64,000 nt of DNA from Ignavibacteria bacterium (lineage in GTDB: Bacteria; Bacteroidota; Ignavibacteria; Ignavibacteriales; Ignavibacteriaceae), in NCBI GenBank assembly GCA_030684555.1, contig JAUXVN010000090.1:56162-120161 (forward strand), written 5' to 3'. Both the position numbers and the translations under genes were made by a program. Positions 37,688 to 46,626 of this stretch are shown piece after piece. Every line of letters begins with the position of its first letter. Positions within the stretch are counted from its first letter, which is position 1. The notes under the pieces are model-generated. The model did not search any database. It saw only the letters and a program-made list of their open reading frames with translations, and had not been told where the DNA came from.

Positions 37688-39268
37688 TTACTTATTCCTT
37701 AAATGAAAAATGGATTCAGAATAGGCTCCTTTGTCTTTTTCTGTTCTGTTTAACACAGGTCTTTTAAACTGCTTAACTATTGTCATACCAACTCTTTCAG
37801 CAATAATAGGATATAAATTATATTTATCGTTTGCCACAAGAAAGACATGATAATCGTTATTTAAAAATCTTTTACAATTATTGAGGACTTCAGAAATTCC
37901 ATCAACATAAGCCTCTTTTGCAGTCTTACCTTGTCCCTTAAAAAGCGGACCGATCTCAAACTGATCATTTCTTTCAAATCCAAACAAATCATATGCATAT
38001 TCATGCTGCTCATGGTAATTAATTAATCCAACATACGGCGGACTTGAAAATATCCCTTTTATTTTTTGTTTTTCTAATTTTGTGGAAAATTCCGGATTAA
38101 CCTTTTTAACCGAATTCTGCAAGTCAAGAGTTCGACTATCACCCTTAAAACAATGTTGATAGGTATTACTTCGTAATGAATTGAATTCAGAAATTCTCTT
38201 TAATGTATCTTTAGAATATCTTGCCCACCAGCTTAAAATAGAAAAAAGTGGTTTACAGATTTTTCCATGTTTAGAACAGTAATATGTTGTACGAACCGGT
38301 TCAAGCAAAGTTGCTAGATCTGAGTGAGTAGTTGCCCGGCATGAACGTATAGTGCGGCTTAAAATAATTGTTACGATTTTTTTTGTGGAGGGATTATTAA
38401 TTTTTTTTATCATGTCGAATACAAAGTCAATTTCTTTTCGAACATGTTTTAAATACCATTTATTCAAAAATCCATTATTGTTTTCATTTAACAATTCTAT
38501 TTTATACTCTGCAATGAGTCTATTATAAATCACTAAAAACTCATTAGCCCGCTTAACTCCGTATTGATTTTCATTTATTTCTCCTAATCTGGTTTTTCGT
38601 TTATATTCTGGAGAGGGGAAATACTTCTGATTAAATATGGAAAGTTCATCAAGTAAAACCTTCTCAAATTTTAAACAATTAGAATTTAGAACGAAATTTG
38701 ATAAAGCTAAATTTATTTTATGAATTTCATTTTGAATATCTGTCAACTCATAGCTTGCTACTTTAACATTGCTTATCAATGCATTAAATGCTGAAATATC
38801 TATACCAATACCATGGATACCCAATTCATTTGCCTGAACAAGTGTTGTACCGCTTCCACAGAATGGGTCTAATATAATATCGCCATTGTTAAAATATTTT
38901 TCACTTTTAAATTCATCCAAATGATCATCTAAAAAGTATTCAACAAGTTGTGGAATGAACTTCCCTTTGTATGGATGCAATCTATGTACATGTTTAGTTG
39001 TTTCGGTTTCTTTATAATTTTCAAAAGATAAATGCCAATCTATCCCTTCTCCAAGCTTCGTTTTCCAGTTTAATGCTCTGTCTCCATAGTAGGAATTATA
39101 ATAGTCAAGAAGTTCTTTTTTATTAATAACAGTGTCACCGTTTTCACCATGCTTAGTTATTCTACCATAATTTATAAGATAGGCAATGTTTGAAGTCGTA
39201 ACTTTTCGCTTAAGTTCAAGACTTATCAACTGACTTGCTTCTTTAATCGTTATATATTCGGTTTGCAT
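37688..39268 (-). CDS. Type II DNA methyltransferase with N-terminal HTH
   Basis: The 526 residues begin with a helix-turn-helix-like segment (ITIKEASQLISLELKRKVTTSNIA). The SAM-binding motif is DPFCGSGTTLVQANELG at 134-150 and the catalytic motif IV is FSSPPYVGL near 408. The order motif I, long insert, motif IV, and the SPPY form, fit an amino-methyltransferase (N4-cytosine or N6-adenine), more likely m4C. The large insert (~180-400) is the target-recognition region. It is paired with the downstream endonuclease. The HTH could autoregulate the module, as in C-protein-like fusions, but this is not shown. Confidence 0.85.
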   Translation of the reverse strand: MQTEYITIKEASQLISLELKRKVTTSNIAYLINYGRITKHGENGDTVINKKELLDYYNSYYGDRALNWKTKLGEGIDWHLSFENYKETETTKHVHRLHPYKGKFIPQLVEYFLDDHLDEFKSEKYFNNGDIILDPFCGSGTTLVQANELGIHGIGIDISAFNALISNVKVASYELTDIQNEIHKINLALSNFVLNSNCLKFEKVLLDELSIFNQKYFPSPEYKRKTRLGEINENQYGVKRANEFLVIYNRLIAEYKIELLNENNNGFLNKWYLKHVRKEIDFVFDMIKKINNPSTKKIVTIILSRTIRSCRATTHSDLATLLEPVRTTYYCSKHGKICKPLFSILSWWARYSKDTLKRISEFNSLRSNTYQHCFKGDSRTLDLQNSVKKVNPEFSTKLEKQKIKGIFSSPPYVGLINYHEQHEYAYDLFGFERNDQFEIGPLFKGQGKTAKEAYVDGISEVLNNCKRFLNNDYHVFLVANDKYNLYPIIAERVGMTIVKQFKRPVLNRTEKDKGAYSESIFHLRNK

Positions 39269-39292
39269 TGTTAATATCTTCTTTTCTATTTC

Positions 39293-39985
39293 TCAATCAT
39301 ACTTAGGTCTTATCTTATACGAAATCGGATCTGTTATACCTGCATGTTCAAAACCACGCAAGCGGAATGCGCAGCTATCGCAGACTCCACATGCTTCATC
39401 TTCACTTTGATAACATGACCAGGTCAAATGAAGCGGTGCATTTAACTCAATTCCCTTTTTCACAATTTCCGCTTTAGAATAATTGATAATGGGAGTAATT
39501 ATTTTAATAGATGTTTCCGGTTTTGTTCCAAGGTTTACCATTTTCTCAAATGCTTCGTAAAATTGTGGTCTGCAATCAGGATAACCGGATGCATCCTCAT
39601 ATACGGCACCAATAAAAATCGCTTTAGCATCAAGCACTTCAGCCCAGCTAACACATGCCGATAGTATATTTGCATTTCTAAACGGAACATAAGAGGATGG
39701 GACTTCCTTATTTTCCAAATCAGCTTTTGCAACTTCGATTTTTGAATCTGTAAGCGAAGAGCCTCCAATTTTGGTGAAATGTGAAAAATCAAAAATTAAT
39801 CTCTTTTTAACATTATAAAAATCTGCTATTTCATGAAATGCTTTTAATTCTCTCTTCTCGGTTCTCTGTCCATAATTAAAATGTGCAAATGCGAGTTCAT
39901 AATTTTTGATTGCCATGGCGGCAGTTACACAACTATCCATTCCACCGCTAACGGCAACAACTGCTAACGGTTTATCACTATTCAT
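39293..39985 (-). CDS. queC: 7-cyano-7-deazaguanine (preQ0) synthase
   Basis: QueC is an ATP-dependent ligase that makes preQ0. The PP-loop is AVSGGMDSCV at 11-20. Zinc ligands are in CYQSEDEACGVCDSCAFR. I place the start at 39985 (MNSDKPLAVVAVSGG), giving ~230 residues, the usual length. A frame open to 40093 would add a non-homologous leader. It is 24 nt upstream of the methyltransferase. queD and queE are not in the window. Confidence 0.92.
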   Translation of the reverse strand: MNSDKPLAVVAVSGGMDSCVTAAMAIKNYELAFAHFNYGQRTEKRELKAFHEIADFYNVKKRLIFDFSHFTKIGGSSLTDSKIEVAKADLENKEVPSSYVPFRNANILSACVSWAEVLDAKAIFIGAVYEDASGYPDCRPQFYEAFEKMVNLGTKPETSIKIITPIINYSKAEIVKKGIELNAPLHLTWSCYQSEDEACGVCDSCAFRLRGFEHAGITDPISYKIRPKYD

Positions 39986-40104
39986 AAAACTAATTTTCCA
40001 TATTTTGATATTTGTTCCACAAAAATAATCATTTTGAGATAGGAATGAAAAAATTGACAAATTACCCAAAATGAAGTCCAATTCTGCGAGCATCTAAAGC
40101 TGGC

Positions 40105-40135
40105 TTGACTTTTATTTTAAGTTAACTTAACTTTG
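40105..40135 (+). promoter_or_regulatory. Promoter and DtxR-type operator of the dtxR-feo operon
   Basis: TTG (40105-40107), exactly 20 nt, then TAACTTTG (40128-40135) matches TTG-N20-TAnnTTTG. The perfect 14-bp palindrome TTAAGTTAACTTAA (40117-40130) lies in the spacer and overlaps the -7 box. It is close to the DtxR-family half-site wording TTAGG...CCTAA. The start of dtxR is ~22 nt downstream. Metal-dependent autorepression is a strong inference. Confidence 0.75.
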
Positions 40136-40157
40136 TGACAAAAACAGACTTAAATAA

Positions 40158-40820
40158 ATGAGAAATATTTCAAAAGAAGATTATCTAAGCGCTATCTACA
40201 AGAATATTGATTCTAATAGTAAAGTTAAAGCAAATGTAATTGCTGAGAAAATGGATGTTTCAAACGCTGCTGTAACTGACATGCTGAAAAAGTTGGCAAA
40301 AGAGTCCCTAATCATATATGAACCGTATAAAACTATAAAACTTACCCCAACCGGGGAAAGTTATGCAAAAAACATCGTCCGCAGACATAGAATCTGGGAA
40401 TTATTCCTCCACCAAATAGTTGGTTTGCCCTGGGATAAAGTTCATGATGAAGCTGAAAACCTCGAGCACTCCGGATCTGATGAATTGATTAACCGGATGG
40501 AAGTTATGCTTAACTTTCCGGAGTTTGATCCGCACGGAGACCCAATCCCTGCAATTGATGGTTCTATTCCAAAACAAAGAGATTCTGTTTCCCTATCAAA
40601 ATTAAAAGAAAAAGAATGCGGTCTTGTTGTTCGCGTAAATGATTTTAGCCAGAATTTTCTGGTCTATCTTGCTCAGATTGGAATTGAATTGAAACAGAAA
40701 ATCGAGGTAAAAGAAATTCGTTCTTTTGACAATTCAATGTTAGTACTAATTGCCGGAAATGAATTTAATATTAGTAAAACTTTGGCTGATAATGTTTTTG
40801 TAGAAATTGTTAAGAATTGA
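40158..40820 (+). CDS. DtxR-family metal-dependent regulator
   Basis: The 220 residues have an N-terminal winged HTH (NVIAEKMDVSNAAVTDMLKKLAKESLI). The dimerisation/metal-binding domain contains RRHRIWELFLHQ and VHDEAENLEHSGSDEL, giving the His/Glu ligands of DtxR/MntR. A C-terminal FeoA-like SH3 domain spans ~150-220 ([13 protein letters not shown] marks the boundary). Fe(II) or Mn(II) responsiveness is expected; Fe is favoured by the feo genes. It is the first gene of the operon, and the next gene starts 10 nt after its stop. Confidence 0.9.
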   Translation: MRNISKEDYLSAIYKNIDSNSKVKANVIAEKMDVSNAAVTDMLKKLAKESLIIYEPYKTIKLTPTGESYAKNIVRRHRIWELFLHQIVGLPWDKVHDEAENLEHSGSDELINRMEVMLNFPEFDPHGDPIPAIDGSIPKQRDSVSLSKLKEKECGLVVRVNDFSQNFLVYLAQIGIELKQKIEVKEIRSFDNSMLVLIAGNEFNISKTLADNVFVEIVKN

Positions 40821-40830
40821 TGGGACTGAA

Positions 40831-41850
40831 ATGGAGTTAATCTTAATTGTCATTGTTATTATTCTTACGGGTGTGATTGTTTTTCCGAAAATAAAAAACA
40901 TTCTAACTGATAAAAACAAATCGACTTCAAATGATAGAATTCGCATTGAGGATGCACTTAAACATCTTTACGATTGTGAAGATAAAAACATTAACTGCTC
41001 GCTGCAAAGTATTGCAGGAAGTTTAAGTATATCTTTTGATCAATCCACAAAAGTAGTTGAACGACTTGAATCACTTGGATTAGTAACAAATGGAAATCAC
41101 CTTCATTTAACAAACGAAGGGCGTTCCTACGCACTAAGAGTTATAAGAGTGCACCGATTGTGGGAAAGATATTTAGCGGATGAAACCAGTATTCCCGAAA
41201 ACGAATGGCATCTTAATGCAGAACTGCAGGAACATAACTTAACTCCCGATGATGCAAAAGCTCTTGCTGCACAACTTGGTAATCCCGTTTATGATCCTCA
41301 TGGTGACCCTATTCCTACAATTGATGGTCAGCTTCCAAAAAAAGAATGGAGATTGTTGACCTCATTAAAGAGTGGTGAAATCGCTCGTATTATCCATATC
41401 GAAGATGAACCAAATACAATTTATGCACAATTAGTTGCTGAAGGTTTATTTGCCGGAATGCACGTAAAGATGATTGAATCAACCTCAGACAGGATAAGAT
41501 TCGAAGCCAATGGTGAAGAAGTAATAATAGCCCCATTATTTGCGGGGAATATCTCAATCGCAGCAATTTCAAAATTTGAAAAAGTCCCGGAAGTTTATAA
41601 AAGACTAATCGAATTGAAACCGGGAGAAGAAGCCGAAGTTCTCGGTCTTTCAAAATCTTGCAGAGGTGTTCAACGCAGGAGATTAATGGATCTTGGAGTA
41701 GTTCCGGGTTCAAAAATTTCAAATGAATTTGTCAGTACATGGGGAGATCCGATTGCTTACAAAATTTGTGGTGCAACAATCGGTTTAAGAAAAAAGCAGG
41801 CAAATCAAATTTTCATTAAACCAACTACAAAAGAAACGGTAAATGTATGA
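40831..41850 (+). CDS. Membrane-anchored DtxR-like/FeoA fusion protein
   Basis: From the ATG at 40831 the ~339 residues start with a hydrophobic helix ([18 protein letters not shown]). A winged-HTH-like part ([25 protein letters not shown]) and a DtxR-like dimerisation part ([23 protein letters not shown]) follow. Two FeoA-like SH3 domains end it (~180-255, [19 protein letters not shown]; ~265-335, [16 protein letters not shown]). Metal ligands are only partly retained. It may be a FeoA partner of FeoB, tethered to the membrane, that arose by duplication of the regulator. A longer frame from 40807 is rejected because it overlaps the dtxR stop. Its stop overlaps feoB-N by 4 nt. Confidence 0.8.
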   Translation: MELILIVIVIILTGVIVFPKIKNILTDKNKSTSNDRIRIEDALKHLYDCEDKNINCSLQSIAGSLSISFDQSTKVVERLESLGLVTNGNHLHLTNEGRSYALRVIRVHRLWERYLADETSIPENEWHLNAELQEHNLTPDDAKALAAQLGNPVYDPHGDPIPTIDGQLPKKEWRLLTSLKSGEIARIIHIEDEPNTIYAQLVAEGLFAGMHVKMIESTSDRIRFEANGEEVIIAPLFAGNISIAAISKFEKVPEVYKRLIELKPGEEAEVLGLSKSCRGVQRRRLMDLGVVPGSKISNEFVSTWGDPIAYKICGATIGLRKKQANQIFIKPTTKETVNV

Positions 41851-42650
41851 GCGACCAAGCATGTGAAACCTGCCCTGCTTATAGAAAAGCAGATTTGAAA
41901 AAACTTGGTATCAATATGACCGACTTTGATTTTGTGGTCGCACTTGCAGGTAACCCGAATACTGGAAAAAGTACAGTCTTCAATAATCTGACCGGACTAA
42001 GACAACACACCGGAAACTGGCCCGGAAAAACTGTTTCAAGAGCTGAAGGAGCATTTTCTTTTAATGATAAAAAATTTAAAATAGTTGATTTACCCGGAAC
42101 ATACTCGCTTCTTTCAACAAGTCAGGATGAAGAAATTGCGCGGGATTTTATTTTATTCGGAAGACCAGATGTTACAGTTGTTGTGGTTGATGCAACAAGA
42201 CTTGAAAGAAATTTAAACCTGGTTCTTCAAGTTCTAGAAATTACAGATAAAGCCGTTTTATGTGTTAATTTAATTGATGAAGCCGAAAGAAAAAAAATTA
42301 AAATTGATGAAAGAAGTCTTTCACGCGAACTTGGTATTCCCGTTGTACTAACTGCAGCCCGTCAAAACAGAGGAATGCCCGAGTTATTAAATTATATATT
42401 CGAAGTCTCATCAGGACAGTTTAAATGCAAACCTCACCGTATCAGTAATGAAACCCGTGAGTTAAAATCAGCAGTTGAAAAACTAACCTCTAAAATATCA
42501 GAGCAATTTCCTCATCTTCCTAATGCGAGATGGGTGGCTTTACGCCTTCTTGACGGCGATCAAAGAATTATTGATTCAATCCGCAGTGGTGAACTTAATA
42601 CATTATTTAAACCCGAAGTAAATGAAGATTTATTGATGGAATCGAAATGA
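41847..42650 (+). CDS. FeoB N-terminal G-domain protein (split FeoB)
   Basis: The 267 residues are the cytosolic GTPase part of the Fe(II) transporter: G1 GNPNTGKST at 35-43, G2 region [11 protein letters not shown]3 [10 protein letters not shown]4-like NLIDEAERK, and a helical GDI-like tail. An N-terminal CETC pair (C6, C9) is unusual for a G-domain start. The frame closes with TGA where the membrane part starts (ATGA overlap). FeoB is therefore two chains here by design, not by a frameshift. Confidence 0.92.
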   Translation: MSDQACETCPAYRKADLKKLGINMTDFDFVVALAGNPNTGKSTVFNNLTGLRQHTGNWPGKTVSRAEGAFSFNDKKFKIVDLPGTYSLLSTSQDEEIARDFILFGRPDVTVVVVDATRLERNLNLVLQVLEITDKAVLCVNLIDEAERKKIKIDERSLSRELGIPVVLTAARQNRGMPELLNYIFEVSSGQFKCKPHRISNETRELKSAVEKLTSKISEQFPHLPNARWVALRLLDGDQRIIDSIRSGELNTLFKPEVNEDLLMESK

Positions 42651-44071
42651 GTGAAGAAAAGAATAAAAATGATGTATTAACCCTTGCCGATGAATTACGT
42701 TGGGAAATAGGTGAAGATTTTCATGATTCACTTGCTGAATCTATATATTCAGATGCATCAAAGATAGCAGCCGTATCTGTTATCTATGATGATAAGAAAC
42801 CTAAATTTGATTTTGATAGAACAATTGATCGGATTGTTACCAGCCGTTGGTTAGGCTTTCCGATAATGTTTCTAATTCTTTCCGTGGTTTTTTGGATCAC
42901 CATTGAAGGCTCAAATATTCCATCTCAATTCCTTGCATCAATATTGGTTGACACAGTTCATCCTGCACTAAAATCATTTGCTGATTCGATTAATACACCA
43001 TGGTGGTTAAGCGGAATATTGATCGACGGAGCTTACCTTGCAGTTGCATGGGTTATTGCTGTTATGTTACCACCAATGATGATTTTCTTCCCATTATTTT
43101 CTCTGCTTGAAGATTTTGGATACCTTCCGAGAGTAGCATTCAATATGGATAATCTTTATCGAAGAGTTGGGGCACATGGGAAGCAGGCTTTAACCATGAG
43201 CATGGGTTTTGGATGCAATGCTGCCGGGGTAGTAGCATCAAGGATTATCGATAGTCCAAGAGAGCGATTAATTGCAATCATCACAAATAATTTTTCATTG
43301 TGTAACGGAAGATGGCCGACTCAAATTTTGATTGCTACTATATTTATTGGTTCTACAGCCCCTGCTCATTTAGCCGGGATTGTTTCAGCCGGTGCAGTTG
43401 TTGGAATCGCATTACTCGGGATATTCTTCAGTTTGGTTGTTTCATGGTTCTTATCACGCACAGTATTAAAGGGGGAAGCCTCAACCTTCAGCCTTGAATT
43501 ACCGCCATACAGACCACCAAGAATCTTACGAACACTTTATACTTCAATAATTGATAGAACCATTTTTGTACTTTGGCGCGCAGTAGTTTTTGCATTCCCT
43601 GCTGGAATTGTTATTTGGCTTGTAGCTAATATTCATTTTGGGGATACAACCATAGCAGAATTATTTATCAACTGGGCAAATCCATTGGGGTTTTTAATTG
43701 GTCTTAATGGTGTAATTCTTCTCGCATACATAATTGCGATTCCCGCAAACGAAATTGTAATTCCCACAATTTTGATGTTGACTGTATTAGTCGTTGGCAT
43801 TTCTGAAGTCGGCGGAGGAAACGGAGTTATGTTTGAACTTGATTCAATAGAGGCTACATCAGCTATTCTTCATGCAGGTGGGTGGACGATGCTGACAGGT
43901 GTAAGTTTAATGTTATTTAGCTTACTCCATAACCCATGTTCAACAACAATTTATACAATTTATAAAGAAACCGGCAGTATAAAATGGACACTCGTTTCAA
44001 CATTCTTGCCGATTATAATGGGAATTGCTGTCTGTTTTACCGTTGCTCAAATTTGGAAAATTTTCATATAA
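42647..44071 (+). CDS. FeoB C-terminal ferrous-iron permease (split FeoB)
   Basis: The 474 residues hold the FeoB membrane domain, with two Gate regions ([52 protein letters not shown]) and about 8 helices. The conserved pore cysteine is in GFGCNAAGV. It needs the GTPase of the preceding gene to act. The last helices ([19 protein letters not shown]) match the family C-terminus. It is the end of the operon; no feoC was seen. Confidence 0.92.
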   Translation: MSEEKNKNDVLTLADELRWEIGEDFHDSLAESIYSDASKIAAVSVIYDDKKPKFDFDRTIDRIVTSRWLGFPIMFLILSVVFWITIEGSNIPSQFLASILVDTVHPALKSFADSINTPWWLSGILIDGAYLAVAWVIAVMLPPMMIFFPLFSLLEDFGYLPRVAFNMDNLYRRVGAHGKQALTMSMGFGCNAAGVVASRIIDSPRERLIAIITNNFSLCNGRWPTQILIATIFIGSTAPAHLAGIVSAGAVVGIALLGIFFSLVVSWFLSRTVLKGEASTFSLELPPYRPPRILRTLYTSIIDRTIFVLWRAVVFAFPAGIVIWLVANIHFGDTTIAELFINWANPLGFLIGLNGVILLAYIIAIPANEIVIPTILMLTVLVVGISEVGGGNGVMFELDSIEATSAILHAGGWTMLTGVSLMLFSLLHNPCSTTIYTIYKETGSIKWTLVSTFLPIIMGIAVCFTVAQIWKIFI

Positions 44072-44213
44072 ATCATGTAATCCTTTCTTAAGTTCATTGG
44101 TTATCGATAATCGTGAAATTTTGAAACTGAAAAATTTACATTAAATTAATATGATTTTTGGAATGACATGTTTATATTTACTTATATTTTAATAACCAAT
44201 ACGAGGAAAAGTA

Positions 44214-45512
44214 ATGAAAAAATTATTTACAATGTTTGCACTCGTAATAATACTCGGTGCACAAACATTATTAGCTCAAGCTCTGTTTACAGAAAATTTT
44301 GAATATACAGTTGGAGAACCGCTTACAAGTAATACATGGAATATTACAGGTACATCTACTACTAATTTAATTTCCGTCGTTGATTCAAATTTAACCTATA
44401 CAGGTTATAATCTTTCAACAGGAAAGGCGGCATTTCTAACAACAACGGGTCAGGATGTTAATAAAGCATATAGCAGTGTTGTGAATTCAGGCAACTTATA
44501 TGTTTCTTTCTTAGTAAGAGTATCAGCCGCACAAACTGTGGGAGATTATTTTTTCCATTTGGGTATATCACCAACAAATTCTTCGATTTTTATAGGTCGC
44601 CTATTTTGCAAATTAGCATCAAATGGAAATCTCTCGTTTGGTCTTTCAAAATCATCAACTAATACCACTGTCCCCGCCGTTTATAGTGATTCAACTTATT
44701 CCATCGGAACTACCTACTTAATGGTATTGAAATATTCTTTTAACCCCGGGACGGATGATGACACAGTAAAATTATTTATAAACCCGACTTTATCTGCAAA
44801 TGAACCGGCTTCTACTTTAACTCATTCTACCCTAACAACCGGTGCCGATCCAGTGGAGTTGGCAACTGTTAATTTAAGACAGGGAACTACCGCAAACGCT
44901 CCAACTTTGGTAATTGACGGAATAAAAGTCTCTACATCATGGTTGGAAGTTATCCCTGTTGAATTTACATCTTTCAGCGCAACCGGTTTTGAAAACAGCG
45001 TTCGCTTAAGTTGGTCAACCTCTACAGAAACCAATAACAACGGATTCAATGTTGAAAGAAAATCAACTTCAGGTAATTGGGAAAATATCGCTTTTGTAAA
45101 AGGTAACGGAACTACAACTTCAAAAAGCAATTATTCCTATACAGATCAAAATCTTAACGGTGTTAAATTTTCTTACAGATTAAAACAAGTTGATTTTGAT
45201 GGCTCATTCAGTTATTCAAAAGTTGTTGAAATAGATTTGAATAAAGTTTTTACTTATACATTAAATCAGAATTATCCTAATCCTTTTAATCCTAGCACAA
45301 CAATTAACTTCTCACTTGCAAAAGCAGGTAATGTAAAGTTGACAGTTTACAACTTACTAGGACAAGAAGTAAAATCATTAATGAATGGTGTTATGGAAGC
45401 CGGTAATCATACCGTTCCTTTTGATGCATCAAATCTGAACAGTGGTGTTTACCTATATAAGATTGAATCAGGTAGTTTTGTTCAAGTTAGAAAAATGACT
45501 TTAATGAAGTAA
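44214..45512 (+). CDS. T9SS-exported protein with a lectin-like N-terminal domain
   Basis: The signal peptide (MKKLFTMFALVIILGAQTLLAQ) is followed by a ~220-residue beta-rich domain (ALFTENFEYTVGEPLTSNTWN). This resembles LamG/concanavalin-like surface domains but is not identified with confidence. A fibronectin-III-like linker (PVEFTSFSATGFENSVRLSW) and a sorting domain (NYPNPFNPSTTINF to RKMTLMK) end the protein. It is probably surface-attached or released. A TTG-N22-TATATTTT pair upstream (44158-44190) is a weak promoter candidate. Confidence 0.8.
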   Translation: MKKLFTMFALVIILGAQTLLAQALFTENFEYTVGEPLTSNTWNITGTSTTNLISVVDSNLTYTGYNLSTGKAAFLTTTGQDVNKAYSSVVNSGNLYVSFLVRVSAAQTVGDYFFHLGISPTNSSIFIGRLFCKLASNGNLSFGLSKSSTNTTVPAVYSDSTYSIGTTYLMVLKYSFNPGTDDDTVKLFINPTLSANEPASTLTHSTLTTGADPVELATVNLRQGTTANAPTLVIDGIKVSTSWLEVIPVEFTSFSATGFENSVRLSWSTSTETNNNGFNVERKSTSGNWENIAFVKGNGTTTSKSNYSYTDQNLNGVKFSYRLKQVDFDGSFSYSKVVEIDLNKVFTYTLNQNYPNPFNPSTTINFSLAKAGNVKLTVYNLLGQEVKSLMNGVMEAGNHTVPFDASNLNSGVYLYKIESGSFVQVRKMTLMK

Positions 45513-45537
45513 TCTTCTTAAATAATTTTATACAGAG

Positions 45538-45566
45538 AAGCCGCCTTTTTAATGGGCGGCTTTTTT
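45538..45566 (+). terminator. Terminator of the T9SS protein gene
   Basis: AAGCCGCC (45538-45545) and GGCGGCTT (45555-45562) pair around a 9-nt loop, followed by a T-run to 45566. It is bidirectional for the convergent AmrS-like gene. Confidence 0.9.
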
Positions 45567-45569
45567 GTT

Positions 45570-46589
45570 TTAATGAAAAACTCCGGCAATATTCGTCCCA
45601 CAATGAGGACAATTATTCCCTGCAAGTTGGTTATCCAAAACATTATGCCAATCACGTTTTATCAACACACTTTTACAACTTGGACAATAAGTTGTTTGTC
45701 CGGCGGTATCAAAAATATTTCCGGTATAACAATATTTTACACCTTCACGCAGGGCAATATTCCTTGCTGTTTGAAGAGTTGATGAAGGTGTTCTTTCTTT
45801 CTCAATCATTTTAAAATCGGGATGAAATGCGGTAAAGTGTATCGGAACTTCATCTCCAAGATTTTGTAAAATCCAATTTACCATTTGTTCAATTTCAACA
45901 ATAGAATCATTTTCTCCGGGGATTAATAACGTAGTGATCTCAAACCATATATCAGTTTCATGTTTCAACCAGATGAGAGTATCAAGAACATCATCAAGAT
46001 GTGAAAATGTAAGTTTATGATAGAAGTTTTCGGAGAATGCTTTTAAGTCAACATTTGCAGCATCAATATAACGGTAAACATCTTTGCGGGCTTTTTTATC
46101 TATGTATCCAGCAGTTACCATTACTGATTTTATTCCCTCTTCACGACCAATTTTTGAAATATCAATTACATATTCACCAAATATTGTCGGGTCGTTATAA
46201 GTATAAGCGATAGAAGGAACCTTATTTTTTTTTGTTAATGAGATAACATCTTCAGGTGAGTAAGTTAATGAATTAATATCATCAATTTTTGCTTTACTGA
46301 TAGACCAATTCTGACAGAATTTGCAGCCGAGATTACAGCCTGCTGTTCCGAATGATAAAATTTTCGAACCCGGATAAAAATGATTTAATGGTTTTTTCTC
46401 AATGGGATCAATGGCAAATCCGGTTGGTTTGCCATAACCGAGTGAATAGAGTTTCCCGTTTATATTTTGACGAATGTAGCAGAAGCCATGCTGTCCATCG
46501 CCGATTGTGCAATAACGCGGACAGAGAGTACAAAGTAATTTATCGTTAGCAGTCGGTTCCCACCATTTTGCTTCGATAAAATTCTTCAT
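45570..46589 (-). CDS. AmrS-like radical SAM enzyme (AmmeMemoRadiSam family)
   Basis: The 339 residues carry the radical SAM cluster in CNLGCKFCQNWSIS. An N-terminal Cys set (LCTLCPRYC, GFCYIRQN) and a C-terminal zinc-ribbon-like pair (YCPSCK, NCPHCG) are also present. These match AmrS, the radical SAM member of the AMMECR1/MEMO/radical-SAM trio. The AmrA and AmrB partners are not adjacent. Its reaction is unknown. It starts 37 nt after the alaS stop on the same strand, so it may be co-transcribed with alaS. Confidence 0.85.
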   Translation of the reverse strand: MKNFIEAKWWEPTANDKLLCTLCPRYCTIGDGQHGFCYIRQNINGKLYSLGYGKPTGFAIDPIEKKPLNHFYPGSKILSFGTAGCNLGCKFCQNWSISKAKIDDINSLTYSPEDVISLTKKNKVPSIAYTYNDPTIFGEYVIDISKIGREEGIKSVMVTAGYIDKKARKDVYRYIDAANVDLKAFSENFYHKLTFSHLDDVLDTLIWLKHETDIWFEITTLLIPGENDSIVEIEQMVNWILQNLGDEVPIHFTAFHPDFKMIEKERTPSSTLQTARNIALREGVKYCYTGNIFDTAGQTTYCPSCKSVLIKRDWHNVLDNQLAGNNCPHCGTNIAGVFH

Positions 46590-46626
46590 AATATTTTGAA
46601 GAGATTGATAAATCTCCTCCCTTATT

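Noticed and set aside
39986..40100. preQ1 riboswitch upstream of queC
   Set aside because: I looked for the short H-type pseudoknot (GG..CC stem with an A-rich tail before the start) in the queC leader and did not find it.
41847..44071. Frameshift in feoB
   Set aside because: The two parts are joined by a clean ATGA overlap, each has full domain boundaries, and the second has its own ATG. A two-gene arrangement fits better.
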